The position numbers were made by a program, and so were the translations under genes. Source: Ascoidea tarda (nom. inval.) (Eukaryota > Ascomycota > Saccharomycetes > Ascoideales > Ascoideaceae). Taken from it: a DNA stretch of 57,067 bases. This document shows, in pieces, positions 9,907-20,900 of this stretch (the first letter of the stretch is position 1; every line of letters begins with the position of its first letter). The stretch covers positions 1-57,067 of the forward strand of contig JAKTTS010000033.1 in NCBI GenBank assembly GCA_030560485.1. Direction: 5' to 3'. Under the pieces are notes generated by a model that worked only from the letters and a program-made list of their open reading frames with translations, ran no database searches and had not been told where the DNA came from.

Positions 9907-11613
9907 TCACGCGACCCAAGACCAGATTTTCTCCCACACGTTTTTTGCAGCTGGATGAGAAGCATTTGCTGCTTCTTCTTCAATTGCCTCCAACCCACTC
10001 ACCACGTCGATGTCCTCCACAGAGTAGAACCACCCGGTTCTATGCCATACTTTGTGGCCTAAGTACAACCCGAAGAAGATGGGTATGGTGATGTATGCTG
10101 CAACAAAGTCTGACGCATTGAAATCAAAGAAAACAGCATACCCATTTGTAATTGTAATCAAGCTCACAAAAACTATCACAAAATAGGTCGAGTACGGTTG
10201 GAATGGGGTTCTGAATGTGCACCTATCCCATAGCTCATTGTAGAACATTGCTGATCTCCATCTCAAATATGTGATTCCAATCACTATCCATCCAATAAAC
10301 CCGGATACTGTACAAATATTCGACAACCATGTAAACACCAGCGACGAGGAAGAAGCAATATTCAAATATGCCAATCCACTGATTGCTGAACAAATCATCA
10401 CTGAAAAATAGGGAACTCCATACTTGTTGCACTTTCCCATCCACTGGGGCGCAAACCCTTCGTTAGCTGCCTTCATCAAGTTTCTTGACGCTGCATACAA
10501 AAATGAGTTTCCCGACGACCAGGCTGATGTTAAGATAACACCATTGATAATATGGTTCAACACCGGTATTCCCGCATTTTGAATTCCAATAACAAATGGT
10601 GATGCTGCTGCTGTTGAGTCCTTCGAATTTACTGCATTTAATAGCCTTTCATCGTTATATGCCACAATCACCCCAATAACCAATGCGCCAAACACATAGA
10701 AAAACACAATTCGATAAACAAATCTTTTTGTAGCCTTTGCAAGATTTCTTCTTGGATTGTGGGTCTCCCCTGCTGCAATAGTAATCAACTCTGGACTTAA
10801 AATAAACGCAAAACCTGATCGAATAGTTGCTGTTAAAATTGCGCAAAACCTACCCGCATTTCCCACTGCCAAATGCTCTCTAATTGAACCTGGGTTCTTC
10901 CAATAATGAAACCCCAATCTACCATTTTGTGCAGGCCCTCCTCCAAAGAATAAAACAACACCAAGAATCAATAACCCAAGAATACAAATCACTTTTAATG
11001 ATGCAAACCAAAATTCAACTTCGCCATAATACTGAACTGCAAAGAAGTTTAGTGCAACAATCACCAACCAAAGAATAGTAATCCAAACAGTTACTGAAAC
11101 ATCATTGATCCAATACTGTATAACCATTGCACCGGCTGAAATCTCTGCAGGAACCAAGATAGCATAAGCATAGATATAATTATATGATGCTGCAAATCCT
11201 AATGAACTGTCAACATATCGTGTAACATATTGAGGAACTGACGCTCCCCTTGAGCACATAAAACAAGTCATCTCCCCAAGTGAATTCATAACAAAATATA
11301 TCACAAATGATAAAATAACATACCCAATTAATAACGCTGCTGGTCCACTAACAGCTAGTGCTCCACCTGATCCAACAAACAATCCTGTCCCAATACAACC
11401 ACCTAAAGCAATAAGCTGAAGATGCCGAGCTTTTAAACCTCTTTTCAAATCAAAATCGGAACCAGAATTCAAATTGGAATTGGATTCTAAATCAGTTTCT
11501 TTTTCATTTTCGTTTCCATTCTCTCTCCTGATAGATTTTTCAATTTCGTTTGATTTGTTTGAACTTTTAATATCATTTTTGTCCAAAGAGCCTAAAACAT
11601 TAATAGAATTCAT
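9907..11613 (-). CDS. Amino-acid permease (YAT family, APC superfamily)
   Basis: This is a 568-residue plasma-membrane amino acid/H+ symporter of the fungal YAT family. The cytosolic N-terminus (1-60) is hydrophilic and leads into KRGLKARHLQLIALGGCIGTGLFVGSG (in pieces), the family signature at the start of TM1. About twelve hydrophobic segments follow. GEMTCF after TM2, the ITIAAGETHNPRRNLAKA loop and the ASRNLMKAANEGFAPQW segment are all typical. The C-terminus ends in a short hydrophilic tail with WHRTGWF. Substrate cannot be assigned: dicarboxylic, proline and general permeases are all possible, so I give no symbol. The ATG at 11613 precedes the hydrophilic tail directly. The gene has a single CTG codon (10339-10341), in an ASSSS-x-VFTW stretch where Leu or Ser would both fit. 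A piece of its upstream region recurs near 14.95 kb. Confidence 0.9.
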   Translation of the reverse strand: MNSINVLGSLDKNDIKSSNKSNEIEKSIRRENGNENEKETDLESNSNLNSGSDFDLKRGLKARHLQLIALGGCIGTGLFVGSGGALAVSGPAALLIGYVILSFVIYFVMNSLGEMTCFMCSRGASVPQYVTRYVDSSLGFAASYNYIYAYAILVPAEISAGAMVIQYWINDVSVTVWITILWLVIVALNFFAVQYYGEVEFWFASLKVICILGLLILGVVLFFGGGPAQNGRLGFHYWKNPGSIREHLAVGNAGRFCAILTATIRSGFAFILSPELITIAAGETHNPRRNLAKATKRFVYRIVFFYVFGALVIGVIVAYNDERLLNAVNSKDSTAAASPFVIGIQNAGIPVLNHIINGVILTSAWSSGNSFLYAASRNLMKAANEGFAPQWMGKCNKYGVPYFSVMICSAISGLAYLNIASSSSLVFTWLSNICTVSGFIGWIVIGITYLRWRSAMFYNELWDRCTFRTPFQPYSTYFVIVFVSLITITNGYAVFFDFNASDFVAAYITIPIFFGLYLGHKVWHRTGWFYSVEDIDVVSGLEAIEEEAANASHPAAKNVWEKIWSWVA

Positions 11614-11674
11614 TTTGATTTAATAAAGAAAAAAGAGAAAATAAACGACTAATGCTTCCATCTATTTTCAAATT

Positions 11675-11734
11675 AAAATCAAAATCAAAATCAAAACCAA
11701 AAGCCAAAACTAAAACCAAAACCAAAACTAAATC
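11675..11734. repeat. AAAATC/AAAACC hexamer repeat in the permease leader
   Basis: Ten or so near-perfect hexamers (AAAATC, AAAACC, AAAACT) lie 62-121 bp upstream of the permease ATG. On the coding strand this is a pyrimidine-plus-G-rich tract of the kind often seen in yeast 5' leaders. Confidence 0.75.
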
Positions 11735-11920
11735 ATTTCAATCACATTTCATAAGAAATAAAGCAATTAATTGAATAAAACAATAACACTGTTTCCCAAA
11801 ACTATGTGTATAGAAAACCACCCAAAAGAGATATATATACTTGCTTGCCCAAACAAACCTGATGTAAACGCTCCAAAGAAGGACAAAAAGAAGCAATCAA
11901 AAACATTAAATGATATATGC

Positions 11921-12000
11921 TTCATGCATGCACTGAGCCCTTGCATGCAATTGCTTATTTTTACTCGGCTATTCAGTCGCACCTTGCCAACAAAACGGAA
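11921..12000. repeat. Permease-promoter block, copy 1 of a direct repeat
   Basis: Shares CCCTTGCAT-x-CAATTGCTTATTTTT, a preceding GCATGCA and a following CTTGCCA-x-CAAA with 14950-15030, same orientation and about 3 kb away. This copy lies about 310 bp upstream of the permease ATG, so its sequence may include upstream control sites. Confidence 0.65.
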
Positions 12001-14248
12001 AACCTAAACAGCCGGCATTTGCACCATACGTGTTTTGACTAAGTGAAGCTGGTTATATATCCATCCCATAGATAAATGCCCAAATGGTTGAAGGAGCTAC
12101 CTAATAGTGTCCTTGACTTTGTACCTGCTTTTCTTACTAACTTTTGGGCCAATAGCCTCATTTGAATATTTTTTGCAACAGCCAGAACTTTGACTTGTTT
12201 GCTATTTTGTTTATGGCCCGTAAACTAACTTTTTATGACAATACATCTAAAACTTATTTTTTCAATGTATCTTTATCTAATTTTTTGAAAAAGGAAAAAA
12301 GGGAGTAAATTAAAATCAGCTGTACTTTTAAATTTTATTTCTGGTCATAAACAAATTCTAAAATCAAATTATTAGGATAAAAGTTACTCCACTCTGATAA
12401 TCAATAATCAAAACAAACAAGCTCCCTAATTGTTTTGACTTTGCTTTAACAAATTTTTTGAACAAAAAAAGTTTTTGTCACTAAACTAAGTATACCAAAA
12501 CTGCTTTCATTAGTCCATGTAATCATATTGTGGTCAAAAACAAAAAAAAATAAATGCACTAAAATCCCTTTTTTTTGTTGAATTTATGATATTTTTACAG
12601 TAATAAATTACCTCACTCTAAGGATTACCTTTGATTCACAAAGTTCTATTTTAGCTTGTAAACCACTTTAAACAACCAAGCTATTGACTCTAATATACTT
12701 GAAAACACACCATCATCATCATCATCTGTCTCAATTTTATTATTGAATAAAATAGTTTGCTTGTTGTTGAATTTTAGGAGTCATAAAATGATATATATTG
12801 GATGTAAAATAGTGGTATTCAAACATACAAAAAACAACCAGAAAAAATCTCGTAAAGTCACACGCAAAAAAATGCTACCTATTTAAATCGATAAAAATCA
12901 CATTTTGTTAAAACTTGAAAGTGATTTAAAATGTTGACTTTTAACAATAAATAATTTGATAAAATTCAAAAGAAAACAATTACAGAAGAAAAAATCTATT
13001 TAATTGTCAAATTAAATCCAATCTGATTATATATTCTTTTTAAAATTTTCTCAAAAAAACATGGGAGGGGCAAAACATTCCAATTATTCTACAGAGCTGA
13101 AATATTTCGTTGAAAAAAACTAATTGTCAATCTATTGTTGAAAAAAAACATTTTAATCTTTTGTTTGCGTTATACATATATATATATATGTATATAAATG
13201 TGTTTGATGTGACTTTTAACATCTATCAAATTTTCAACATCACATTCCACTAAAAAATATATACCATTTCTCAATCCTGTCATAAAAGCCTTCATTGATC
13301 CAACATCTGTACTCTGGAAAATAATCTCATATAAATGATATTAGTACACTTCAATATCATTACAATGTTGGAAATTTCTATTTATTATCATATTGCTTGA
13401 AAAGTTTTTCTTAGTCCTATTCAAGGGAAGAAAATCTTAGTTTATTGGAGCTAGATTATATATCACACTGCTTCATGGTTCAATAAAATTTCATAAGATT
13501 ATTAATCAAAATTTATTTAATTGTTTTACATTTGAGTTCTATTACAATAGCAAAGACAAAAATTTAATACAATCTATATGATTTTGATCAATACAGCTTT
13601 TTATAAACTATATAAACACCACAATAAACTATTTATTGTTGTCAAGTTTCTAATCCAAAAAAATCAACATTCAAACAAACAAGTTTTAATTCAATAATCG
13701 AAACAGATTCTGTTATAACTGGGAGTTAATAAATTTTACTAATGAGCATTAAACAAAAGTTAGATGAAAACTAACAAGGGTGCTTCATTCAACAATAAAG
13801 GATTATATGTGCAGTCAACTTAACAATCTTAAGCCAAAACAATTCATAATAAAGACTTTAATTATTTTATGCTTTAGCATTTTTTAGTTACTTTTTGATT
13901 GTTGAATTTAAAGTTTAAGATGAATAACAACTCATTAACTATTTTACTTTTCTTGGATCTTGCAAAAAAATAATATGAAAGATGTGTTCTCTTGATGGAA
14001 GGAAAGCAGGATGTTTAAGCCAAATTGGTGTTATATTGCGGTTAGTTCTGTATTACAACAGTGTTTTAAATAAAACTTGGAGCGTTCTAGTTATTTATTT
14101 TAAAAAGAAAGAATAAAATCTACCCAAAAAGGTAAAAAAGAAAGAAAAGAAAAGCAAGAAAAATGAACGAGAAGTCAAAAAATGTGAAGCCTTACTTTAG
14201 TGACGCATAAAAGTACAAGTCGCTTAAAATGCAACAGTGCTGCTACTT

Positions 14249-14760
14249 TTATTGGTTTATCCCATTTTCAAATCTGTTTTTCTTATTCTTCATTCATTCT
14301 CATCTTTCGGGTTTATTCAAAATATTGTATTAATCTTTACAATGCTTATAACACTCATAATTCTTTTGATAATAATAGCTAGTTATTGGTAGCTTATCCA
14401 TTGAGTGCCCCATCACTTCAATTGTTTTTATTTGTCAATTTCCCAAGATCAAGCATCTTTTCAGTTCCATCCATCTGAGATCAATTTAGTTTTACTCAAG
14501 ACACTGTAATTGATCTCAATGCTAAAAATGATATGAACCCTAAAACAATCTCAATAACTTCAATAATCCAAATGATCGAAACTATTCAAACGACCCAAAT
14601 GGTCAATACAATTTGAACACATCCCCATCACAAGAAGATTTGACATCCATTCCCAACTTAATATTCAACTGAAAAGAGCTTCACCCCCATATGGTTAGAC
14701 TCATTTATATTCAATTTGTACACACACAAAGCTTGTGCTGTGATTCTGATGGAAATGATA
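14249..14760 (+). pseudogene. Decayed duplicate of the promoter and N-terminus of the coiled-coil gene
   Basis: On the plus strand this segment matches the minus-strand sequence 8418 down to about 7905. The promoter part aligns over AATAGCTA..TAT..TTGAGTGCCC and a run like ATTGTATTAAT. The coding part still reads QDQA-x-x-QFHPSEIN, then NNPND..YS.DPNGQ.NLN.SP in a shifted frame, then ELHP and SL-x-x-DSDG. The start codon has changed to ATT. Stops and frame changes are spread through it, so it cannot make the protein. It ends where the acidic repeat of the intact gene begins. Its orientation is opposite to the intact gene, so this was an inverted, truncated segmental duplication of a host gene. 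No transposon sequence is visible at either edge. Confidence 0.8.
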
Positions 14761-15244
14761 AACTCATATATAATGCTTTTAAAAGATGTTTTTAAAAGAT
14801 ATTTTTAGGCAATAAAGTACATTGGTTTGAAAGAGTTTATGTTGGGGTTTTTTGAACCATAAAATTCTAAAACCGTGGGCTAAATTTAGCCGAGTGTTTC
14901 CAGTTATTGTTGTGATAAATTTGGGTAAGAGGAGGTGTGCATTTGATATAGAAATCTAAGCATGCATCAAAACCCTTGCATACAATTGCTTATTTTTAGC
15001 ATGCCGAGTACTTGCCAGCAAAGCTGGACTGGATTGCAGTAATATTACAAAAGTGATTATATAACCAAGAAAAACAATGTATAAAGTTGTGAGAGTATTA
15101 ACGGTGGATGTGTATAAATTTTATATAAATTCTGTATAATTTAGAAAAAGAAGAAAAAAGTAGAGAGCAAGCTTACACAAAAACAAGTAAATAAACAAAT
15201 TAACATTAGGAATTATTATAATTAAGAGCTATCATCAAAAGTTA
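14761..15244. other. Intergenic region between the gene relic and the LRR gene
   Basis: A 484-bp AT-rich spacer. It contains copy 2 of the permease-promoter block (14950-15030) and otherwise nothing I can identify. The last 60 bp are the 3' flank of the LRR gene on the minus strand. Confidence 0.55.
14950..15030. repeat. Permease-promoter block, copy 2 of a direct repeat
   Basis: Similar to 11921-12000 over about 80 bp in the same orientation (GCATGCA, CCCTTGCATACAATTGCTTA, CTTGCCAGCAAA). No permease coding sequence accompanies it. It lies downstream of the neighbouring LRR gene, so it is not that gene's promoter. Confidence 0.65.
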
Positions 15245-16441
15245 TTACATATTATTATCAAGATTTAAAAAATTTAAATTTTTCAAGTAAGGCAAGTTAT
15301 CTGGATTAGATATTTTATTATTTGATAAATTCAATTCTATTAAATTTGATAGCTTTGATAGATTTTCTAGTTTTGATATGCAATTATTTTTCAAGTTTAA
15401 GATGTTTAAATTGGATAGGTTTGATAGATTTTGAATCTTTGAGATTTGGTTATTTGATAAGTTTAGTTTGGTTAGATTTTTAAGATTGTCCAAGTTTTGG
15501 ATTTCTAAGATATCGTTACCTATTAATTCCAATATTTGTAGGTTAGTTAGGTTATTTAAGTTTTCTATGAGAGTGATTCCATCCTCTATTTGTAGCCAAT
15601 TTTTGTTGGGAATTAGGTTAATTTTAAGAGTTTTTAGATCGTGTAGGTTGTTCAAATTTTGAATTTTTTTGATGTTGTTGTTTGATAGATCTAGGTAGAT
15701 CAAATTTGGTAGGTCATTTAAGTTTTGAATTGTGTTTATTCTATTATTTGATAAATTTAAATATTTTAAACTCTGGGTAAATGAAGAATGGGGAAAGAAA
15801 GGGATGGTAATTAGAAAATTGAAATTGAGGTTCAAGAGGGATAAGTTTTCAAAATTTAGATGTAGTATGTTGTTAATAAAGAATTGAATAGAGTTGTTAT
15901 TAAATAGAGTTGAGTTGATATTAAGTTTTATTAGAGAAGATGTGTTAAAAGAGGACAAGAAGTTTAGAATTAAAGAGTTGAAGTTATTTATAGAGAAGTA
16001 ATCTTGGTGGTAGTAGATTAGAGAGATTGTAAAAGATTTAATCTGCTTAAATTTTTTAAGTTTTTTGATATTGTTACTTGTAGTAGTGGTGATTAGATGG
16101 TTTAAGATAGTAAAATCATTACCACCTTCGGATTGTATGGATAAAAACTGGGTGTAGTTTAGTAGGTTTTGGCTAAACAATAGAGACTTTGAGTAATTTA
16201 AAATCAAGATTTTATTGTAGTTTGAAGGAGAAAAATTGAAATTGAATTCAAAAGGATAGTCAGGCAATATGTCAATTTTTTTGAATAGATGTGAGAGAGA
16301 TATTGAGTATATTGGGTCATTTGAGGATAACGAGAAGAGCCAAATGATGTTGAGAGGCAAATTTTCGAATATTGCGTCAATCAAGTGAGGAGGTAGATTA
16401 TTGAAAAGGTCAATATTTATGGTCTTGACATTTCCATTCAT
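15245..16441 (-). CDS. F-box-like / leucine-rich-repeat protein (SDS22-type repeats), short paralogue
   Basis: A 398-residue protein. The N-terminus has an F-box-like start (LFNNLPPHLIDAIFENLPLNIIWLFSLS, in pieces, residues 12-40), followed by a hydrophobic Asn-rich middle. At least eight LRRs of about 22 residues of the SDS22 type run from about 225 to the end (pattern NLxxLxxLxLxxNxIxxIxNL). The last repeat ends only a few residues before the stop (NLDNNM), so the LRR domain has no obvious C-terminal cap. F-box plus LRR suggests a substrate receptor of an SCF ubiquitin ligase, but the F-box is weak and this is inference. It is a clear paralogue of the gene at 50557-52671, which opens with the same LPPH-[LI]-x-x-IF pattern. 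It has no CTG codons. The start is the ATG at 16441. Confidence 0.8.
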   Translation of the reverse strand: MNGNVKTINIDLFNNLPPHLIDAIFENLPLNIIWLFSLSSNDPIYSISLSHLFKKIDILPDYPFEFNFNFSPSNYNKILILNYSKSLLFSQNLLNYTQFLSIQSEGGNDFTILNHLITTTTSNNIKKLKKFKQIKSFTISLIYYHQDYFSINNFNSLILNFLSSFNTSSLIKLNINSTLFNNNSIQFFINNILHLNFENLSLLNLNFNFLITIPFFPHSSFTQSLKYLNLSNNRINTIQNLNDLPNLIYLDLSNNNIKKIQNLNNLHDLKTLKINLIPNKNWLQIEDGITLIENLNNLTNLQILELIGNDILEIQNLDNLKNLTKLNLSNNQISKIQNLSNLSNLNILNLKNNCISKLENLSKLSNLIELNLSNNKISNPDNLPYLKNLNFLNLDNNM

Positions 16442-16651
16442 TTTTCAGCAAGTAAAGCAGATATAATAAAATATAGAACAATCCAAAGCAAGACAATATA
16501 ATATAGTGGAGCAGAGTATAGTATAGTTGATAAGAGTAGATACTGGATATAATTAGTTAACAGGCTAATTTTTTTCATATAAATGAAAATGTAAGAAAAT
16601 GAAATGAGGAAAAACAGGATATAGTTATACTATATATATACCAGTTACCAG

Positions 16652-16673
16652 TTATTTATTTATTTATTTATTT
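16652..16673. repeat. TTTA tetranucleotide microsatellite
   Basis: About five perfect TTTA units, 210 bp upstream of the short LRR gene start. Confidence 0.8.
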
Positions 16674-17460
16674 GTATCTGTGTCTGTACTTGTATCTAAA
16701 TATATAGGTATGGATATATAAATAGAGGGAATTTTAAATTAAATTAGAAGAAGAACATTTTGAATAAGATTCCAAATATATTTGAAACTAATATGATATT
16801 AAACAATAATTAATGGGAAAAACAAAGAAAAAAAATTTAATATGAAGGAAAAAAACAAAGAAAAAAAAGATAAAACTAATGGAAAATTAATTTCATAAAA
16901 ATTGATAAAGGAAAACACAAAAATTCATTAGTTTACTTAATTTTAAACAATTGAAATAAGAATTAGTGGATATGATTGGCAATATATAAAAAGCAATTTT
17001 AAGTGGAATACAAAAAATTGTGAGAGATGCGATTCTTGTCTGGTAATAAAAATAAAAAATAGATGTTATGCATTAGAGTTTTTTATAAAAAATTCTAAAA
17101 AATGTTAATTTGGTTTAGAACAAATTGAAATAAGTTGAAATAGACTTGAAATTTTTTGGAAAAAGCAGACCAAAAATAACAGAAACTGAAAAACACTCAA
17201 AAGTCTTTTTACATCTGAACGGGAGAACATCCTGAGATAGAAAAACAGCCTGGAAATAAAGTTTGAGCGTGCAAGTTTCAAATTGAACCTGTTTTGCGAA
17301 TCAACATGAATCTTGGATCACGACGCCAGTGACGACTGGAACATGGCCAGCACAGCAGCACAACAGCACTCGTCAGCGAGCCCGGAAAACTCCTTCTGTT
17401 GGCAATGTCCTTTGCTCTCCTCCATCAACCAGCAGCAGCACTAAACAAAAAAGAGAAAGC

Positions 17461-17466
17461 AAAAAA
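17461..17466 (-). terminator. RNA polymerase III terminator of tRNA-Val
   Basis: Six T on the minus strand begin 3 nt after the tRNA 3' end. This is the standard oligo-T stop for Pol III. Confidence 0.85.
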
Positions 17467-17468
17467 CA

Positions 17469-17542
17469 TGATTTTGCCCAGGATCGAACTGGGGACGTTC
17501 TGCGTGTTAAGCAGATGCCATAACCGACTAGACCACAAAACC
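17469..17542 (-). tRNA. tRNA-Val(AAC)
   Basis: A 74-nt intronless tRNA. Acceptor strands GGTTTTG and CAAAATC pair over seven base pairs (one G-U). The D-arm is TGGTCTAGTCGGTTATGGCA, the anticodon loop TTAACAC gives anticodon AAC, and the T-arm contains the B box GTTCGATCC. The discriminator base is A. It differs from the Saccharomyces tRNA-Val(AAC) as I remember it only by a compensated change in the acceptor stem. It decodes GUU, and GUC through inosine at the wobble position. Confidence 0.97.
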
Positions 17543-17940
17543 ACATCTGTCATTTCAAAATTTTACGCTTCTATTCATGAGCCACTATGACGTGTGTTTC
17601 CCGCTTTGGGCTGCGATTGGCGCATCGCGCGAGATGAAACTGTTTTCACTCTGAAATGCTTTTGAGAGGCATCCGGAGTGGTTGTGAAATGCTTAAGAAT
17701 AGCCCTGAAATTATGTTCCGATTGTCTTCCAGATCTTATGCGGCTTTTTTGCGGTTCTTTGGTTCCGAAATATCGCCTTTTCTGCTTCAGGTGGTGCCGG
17801 TTTCTTCTTCTGCACTGGAATCGGGCACTGTCCATGACAAGCACGTGTAGTACTGAGACATCTCAGTGTTTTCTTTTCTTGCTGATTCTTTGTCTTCAAC
17901 TCAATTCATTGCATCTTTACATCTTTTTTTTGATCAATTA
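17543..17940. other. Intergenic region between tRNA-Val and APC5
   Basis: A 398-bp region, GC-richer near the tRNA and turning pyrimidine-rich (TTTTCTTTTCTTGC) just before the APC5 ATG, like a promoter and leader. An open frame runs into APC5 from 17866 but starts at GTG, so I treat it as leader. Confidence 0.6.
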
Positions 17941-20900
17941 ATGTTTTCAAGTCCCACCACAGACAGTTTCAACAGAATCAATGGTAATACGAAGTTGGTA
18001 TTAACTCCCTCTTTATCCCCCATTAAAATTGCTCTACTTTCCCTTATTGTATCGTATTGCACAGGAATATTACCAAACTCGATTCAGCCTTCGTTGCTAG
18101 CTACAATTGTTCGATTCATTGATTGTGGTGTTAATTCTTTTGATAATTTAAACATAAATGACCAAAATAATGAAACCGCCAAAGATAAAAATGACAAAAA
18201 TAATAATATCGCAAACAATGATGCAGATGATGATACAAACAATGATACAAACAGTTATTCCCAATTTGAAGACTCTGATGATGATTCTGATCAACTCGAT
18301 AACGATTTTAATCAAAATGATCATTTAAACAACGTTCAATTTTTCACAAATCCCTCACTAATTGATTTAATAAATGATCTAGAGAAATCTTGCCTACAAT
18401 ACTTTAACACCATTTCTAATTATAATAACAATAGTAATAATAATAATAATAGTCAAATAATTAAAAAATCAAAAAAATTATTAACCGCCGAGACTCTTAA
18501 TAAGGATTCAATAACCAATGATATAATTATACTAAAATTCAATCTCTTACTATTCATCTGGTCAATTGATTCGTTTGACTCTTTACATACTCTAATATCT
18601 TTATCAAAAAACCTACTAGTAAACTCATCAGACCAAGGAAAACTCCTATTGGATTCTTTAAACAACGATAACCTTAACAATTTCCACAACAAGAATGACT
18701 ACCCAACAAATCTATTGACCAAAAACTCTTACTTGGGAAAATTCATCTTAAATATATCAAATTCTTTTACAATCTTAGAATTCTATAATTACAACTTAAT
18801 TTGGCAAAGCTTTATTCAATTCAGATCTCTATCTCAAAACTACTTTAAATCTTTAATTTGTTCTCTTAACTCCAATTCAAATTTTCTTACTTCAAACCAT
18901 CACAACATCATCATCTCTTTTATAACAAACGATACTAAAAAAATTAACTCAAACTTAATCTTTCCTTTCAAATTCATCAATGTATCAATAAATCTCCTAT
19001 TCAATAACTTAAATCTCCTATTCAACATTAACAACCAACTAAATATATCAATAATCAATGCAAAACCAAACAATATTAATATCAACAACATTCATAATGA
19101 AGACCAGATTTTATTTTCAAAAATTACAGCAAAACTAAACCAAAATCAAAATTTAAATCTATTATCAAACTCAAACTCAAAGAACTTGCTCATAATATCA
19201 AATCTTGATCTATCAAAACTCTTGGATAACCAGATTCAATTGCTAGAAAATTATGGTACTCCCATCCCTTTTAACTTGAAAAAAATTCTAAATTTATTAT
19301 CAAAATTAAACTCAAATAATATCCTACCAAGCTCTTACTATATCAAATATCTTCAATCCTTGAAAAAAAACGATTATGAAAACTCTTACAACTATCTACA
19401 TCGTTATTTTGACTATATAATGTCAAATCGACAAAACGTTCTTTATCAATACGCCCTCTTAAGCTTGGCTACTTTACATGCTAATTTTGGCAATGACTTA
19501 CAAGCAATTAAATCAATTAAAGAAGCAATTCAAATAGCAAGAGAAAATAACGACAACAATTGTCTTAATTATCTATTAAGTTGGCTATTTAATTTCTTGA
19601 AACATAAACCAAATTTAAAACATGACTTTTTTTATTCAAATGATCAATTATTACAGTTTTTAAAAAGAAAAACTAACGAAAATCAAGATCTAACTCTAAA
19701 TTCAATATCTTATCAATTAGATGTCTTACAAATGATTTTAGATGGTGACAATTTAAATAAAATTTTTGAAAATTTATTGAAATCAAACTTCATATCTTTA
19801 ATTGATAACAATTATTTATCATCCTTAGATTCTTCATTGAATAATTCGTCAGTTTCCTTTTTTCCTAATAACAACAACTCCAATAATCCTATTTCCTCAA
19901 ACTCAACATCCTCTTCTTCTTTTTCTTCTTCTTCATTTATGAGACATGCCCAATTGGAAAGCACAGTTTGGAATAGAATTGGAATAGAAAGTTTAACAAA
20001 CTTATTCTTGAATATTTCATTAGATTTTTGTTATAAAAGTAAAAATATCAACGATGAAATATCAATTATTATCAGAAAAATTTACTTGAAATATCAATAT
20101 GGAAAAATTGATGAATCATTTAAAATATTAGATAACTTTAAAACTCACATTAAAAATAAAAACAAGAACAAGAACAGAAATAAAAATGAAAGCACCTTGG
20201 CAGATTTATCAATTTTAAAATTATTGGAAACAAGAAAATTAATTTTATTAATTAAACAATCGATTAATAGGAGAAGATTTAAGTTTGTTGAAATTTTAAT
20301 TAATAATTTACAAAAGATTAATATTAACGATATTGATTTAAAAATTGAAATTAAATATTATAAAATCTTGTTAGAATTTAAACATAAAAATATTTCAAAG
20401 GCTTTGAAATTGTGTTACAATGAAATTAATAATTTCACTGCCAATGTTTATAATTCTGCTTCAAATGAAACAAATAACAAGAACATTAATTTCAATAGAG
20501 GTGTTAATCAAAGCAATAATAATTATAATTTTTATTCTGGTGAAAATTATAATCATTATTGGTACATTAAATTTTCTAATTTATACTGCAAAATTTTGAA
20601 TGGAGATTATGATGGAGATATAACTAATGAAAACTATAACTACAATTACAATTACAATTATAATTATTGTTATAATAATACCAATAGAAATTCAATTCGG
20701 GGACTAACTATTATTTTGAAAACAATAAAAATTTGTTCAAACTCCTCGCTAATATCATTACTTAATGAGAGCTTGGTGAATTTGATTGAAATTTTTTTAA
20801 ACTTAAAGGATAAAGAAAAAAAAAATTTGAAAATACTAGATAATGTAATGCCTCAGATTTTGCAAGTTAATAATACAGAAATAATAGCTCAAGCATATTA

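Larger units (their letters stand above)
11614..14248. other. Long AT-rich gene-free region upstream of the permease
   Basis: More than 2.6 kb without a supported gene. From 11614 to about 12060 it is the permease promoter, with an AAAATC/AAAACC simple repeat and the block repeated near 14.95 kb. From 12060 to 14248 it is very AT-rich, with frequent A and T tracts, an alternating TATATA stretch near 13175 and recurring TTGTTGAATTT words (about 12576, 12768 and 13893). Some stretches look like decayed copies of one another (around 12370 and 12600), but I cannot prove it by eye. The short ORF at 11771-12007 is not convincing. Confidence 0.5.
16442..17468. other. Intergenic region upstream of the short LRR gene
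   Basis: About 1 kb of AT-rich sequence with a TTTA tetranucleotide repeat near 16652-16673. Base composition changes abruptly to GC-richer from about 17220 towards the tRNA gene. I see no further gene. Short ORFs here run through the tRNA and are artefacts. Confidence 0.55.

Noticed and set aside
12060-14248. Centromere
   Set aside because: No point-centromere CDE pattern recognised, and AT-richness alone is not evidence. Kept only as an open question.
17329-17590. Short frames across the tRNA-Val gene
   Set aside because: They read through the tRNA on the opposite strand and have no protein similarity.
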